A stretch of DNA of 64,000 bases from Latrodectus hesperus. Lineage: Eukaryota; Arthropoda; Arachnida; Araneae; Theridiidae. The notes beneath the pieces are model-generated. The model made no database searches and was not told the origin of the DNA. It saw only the letters and a list, made by a program, of their open reading frames with translations. A program made the position numbers and the translations under genes. Below are positions 63,209 to 64,000 of the stretch, piece after piece. The stretch lies in assembly GCA_037975125.1 (NCBI GenBank), contig JAJQOW010000014.1, positions 5,346,785-5,410,784 on the forward strand, written 5' to 3'. Each line of letters starts with the position of its first letter. Position 1 is the first letter of the stretch.

Positions 63209-64000
63209 GTCAGTAATAATATTTTTTAAAATTTCGTTTTTAAATTTTCATAAAACAAAAAATTTAATGCTAAGAAGCATATTATAGTTTTTATATGTTT
63301 TTAATATATGAAATACTATTCTTTATTGATGAAAAAGTATAAGCGGTAACGACAATTAATAGAATAGTATTTATTAATTTTTAGGAGGATATTAATACAG
63401 TTGTTCTATGACCACTACATAAAACTAAGCTAATTGAGAAAAAATTTTTTGGCTTAGATTTTTAAAATAACATTCTTAAAATAGGTGAATTTTATCTCAA
63501 TGGACTGAAAATTAAATAAATTACCGAAATATTCTGCATAAAAAACAATTATTTGCTAAAAAAGTTTTTAAAAAAATTGCATAAGGCTAGGTTCTTAAGA
63601 ATCTCCCATTTCTTTCTGTTTGCAACTAAATATGCCTTTTAATAAATTGTATTTTTCTACATATTTAATACTTTGATTAATAATGGGCTTTTGATCATTT
63701 TATTTGAACACATTTATTCAGATATGTAAAAAAATATTCAATTAGAGATATTTATAAATGTAAATATTAAAATTTTTTTTATAAAACTTATTTTGTTATT
63801 TTTATTTAAAATTATCCACACATAAATGAAAAATTAAAATACAAATAATCAGGCATGATTTAAAAATATTTTTTAAATGCTATTATCAATGCATATTTCA
63901 CCAGAAATTAACATAAAAATATATGTAAATATACGTTTACAGCAGTTTTATATTCATATATATCTTTTTGTTCATTCATTTATTCAAATAGATAAATTCA
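63209..64000. other. Start of the next intron of the LDLa gene
   Basis: AT-rich, no further exon recognised before the window ends. Confidence 0.5.

Overview
The window is strongly AT-rich, repeat-dense eukaryotic DNA. It holds no operons, no dense coding and only one convincing host gene fragment. Spliced exons, tRNA-derived SINEs, non-LTR retrotransposon C-termini and many Tc1/mariner relics point to an arthropod. The LINE RNase H and zinc-knuckle C-termini, with CAACAACAA-type 3' ends, look most like those of spiders. That placement is inference from memory of the families; no search was run.

Layout. 0-6 kb: LINE 3' fragments (two of them an inverted pair), a SINE with a perfect 15-bp target-site duplication, and a decayed Tc1 transposase. 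6-14.5 kb: AT-rich sequence with one MITE copy and one unrecognised short ORF. 14.5-16.3 kb: an intact RNase H end of a LINE followed by a 490-bp TA array with higher-order structure. 22.3-23.2 kb: a candidate solo LTR with heat-shock-type promoter motifs, sitting inside a TA array. 24.8-26.0 kb: a second, broken LINE on the minus strand. 28.3-29.2 kb: a non-autonomous mariner with perfect 31-bp inverted repeats and an internal deletion. 30.8-37.0 kb: a cluster of three Tc1/mariner-superfamily elements separated by TA arrays. 38.8-39.5 kb: a compound CATC satellite. 41.7-44.6 kb: a MITE, a SINE and a Tc1 relic. 49-55 kb: a MITE and two SINEs.

Host gene. At the right edge, two exons join in phase 1. 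One (ending 56296) encodes a signal peptide and the other (63062-63208) encodes a complete LDL-receptor class A module. They are the N-terminus of a secreted or membrane protein that continues beyond the window. A SINE ends only 56 bp before the second exon.

How the parts relate. Most mobile pieces are dead. Their positions are not random: most long TA arrays abut or contain a transposon edge, as expected if TA arrays act as landing pads for TA-targeting elements and LTR insertions. The SINEs are modular, with different tRNA-like heads sharing one tail and one head/body type carrying different tails. I saw no CRISPR array, rRNA, true tRNA gene or prokaryotic-type system, and no convincing new multi-gene system.
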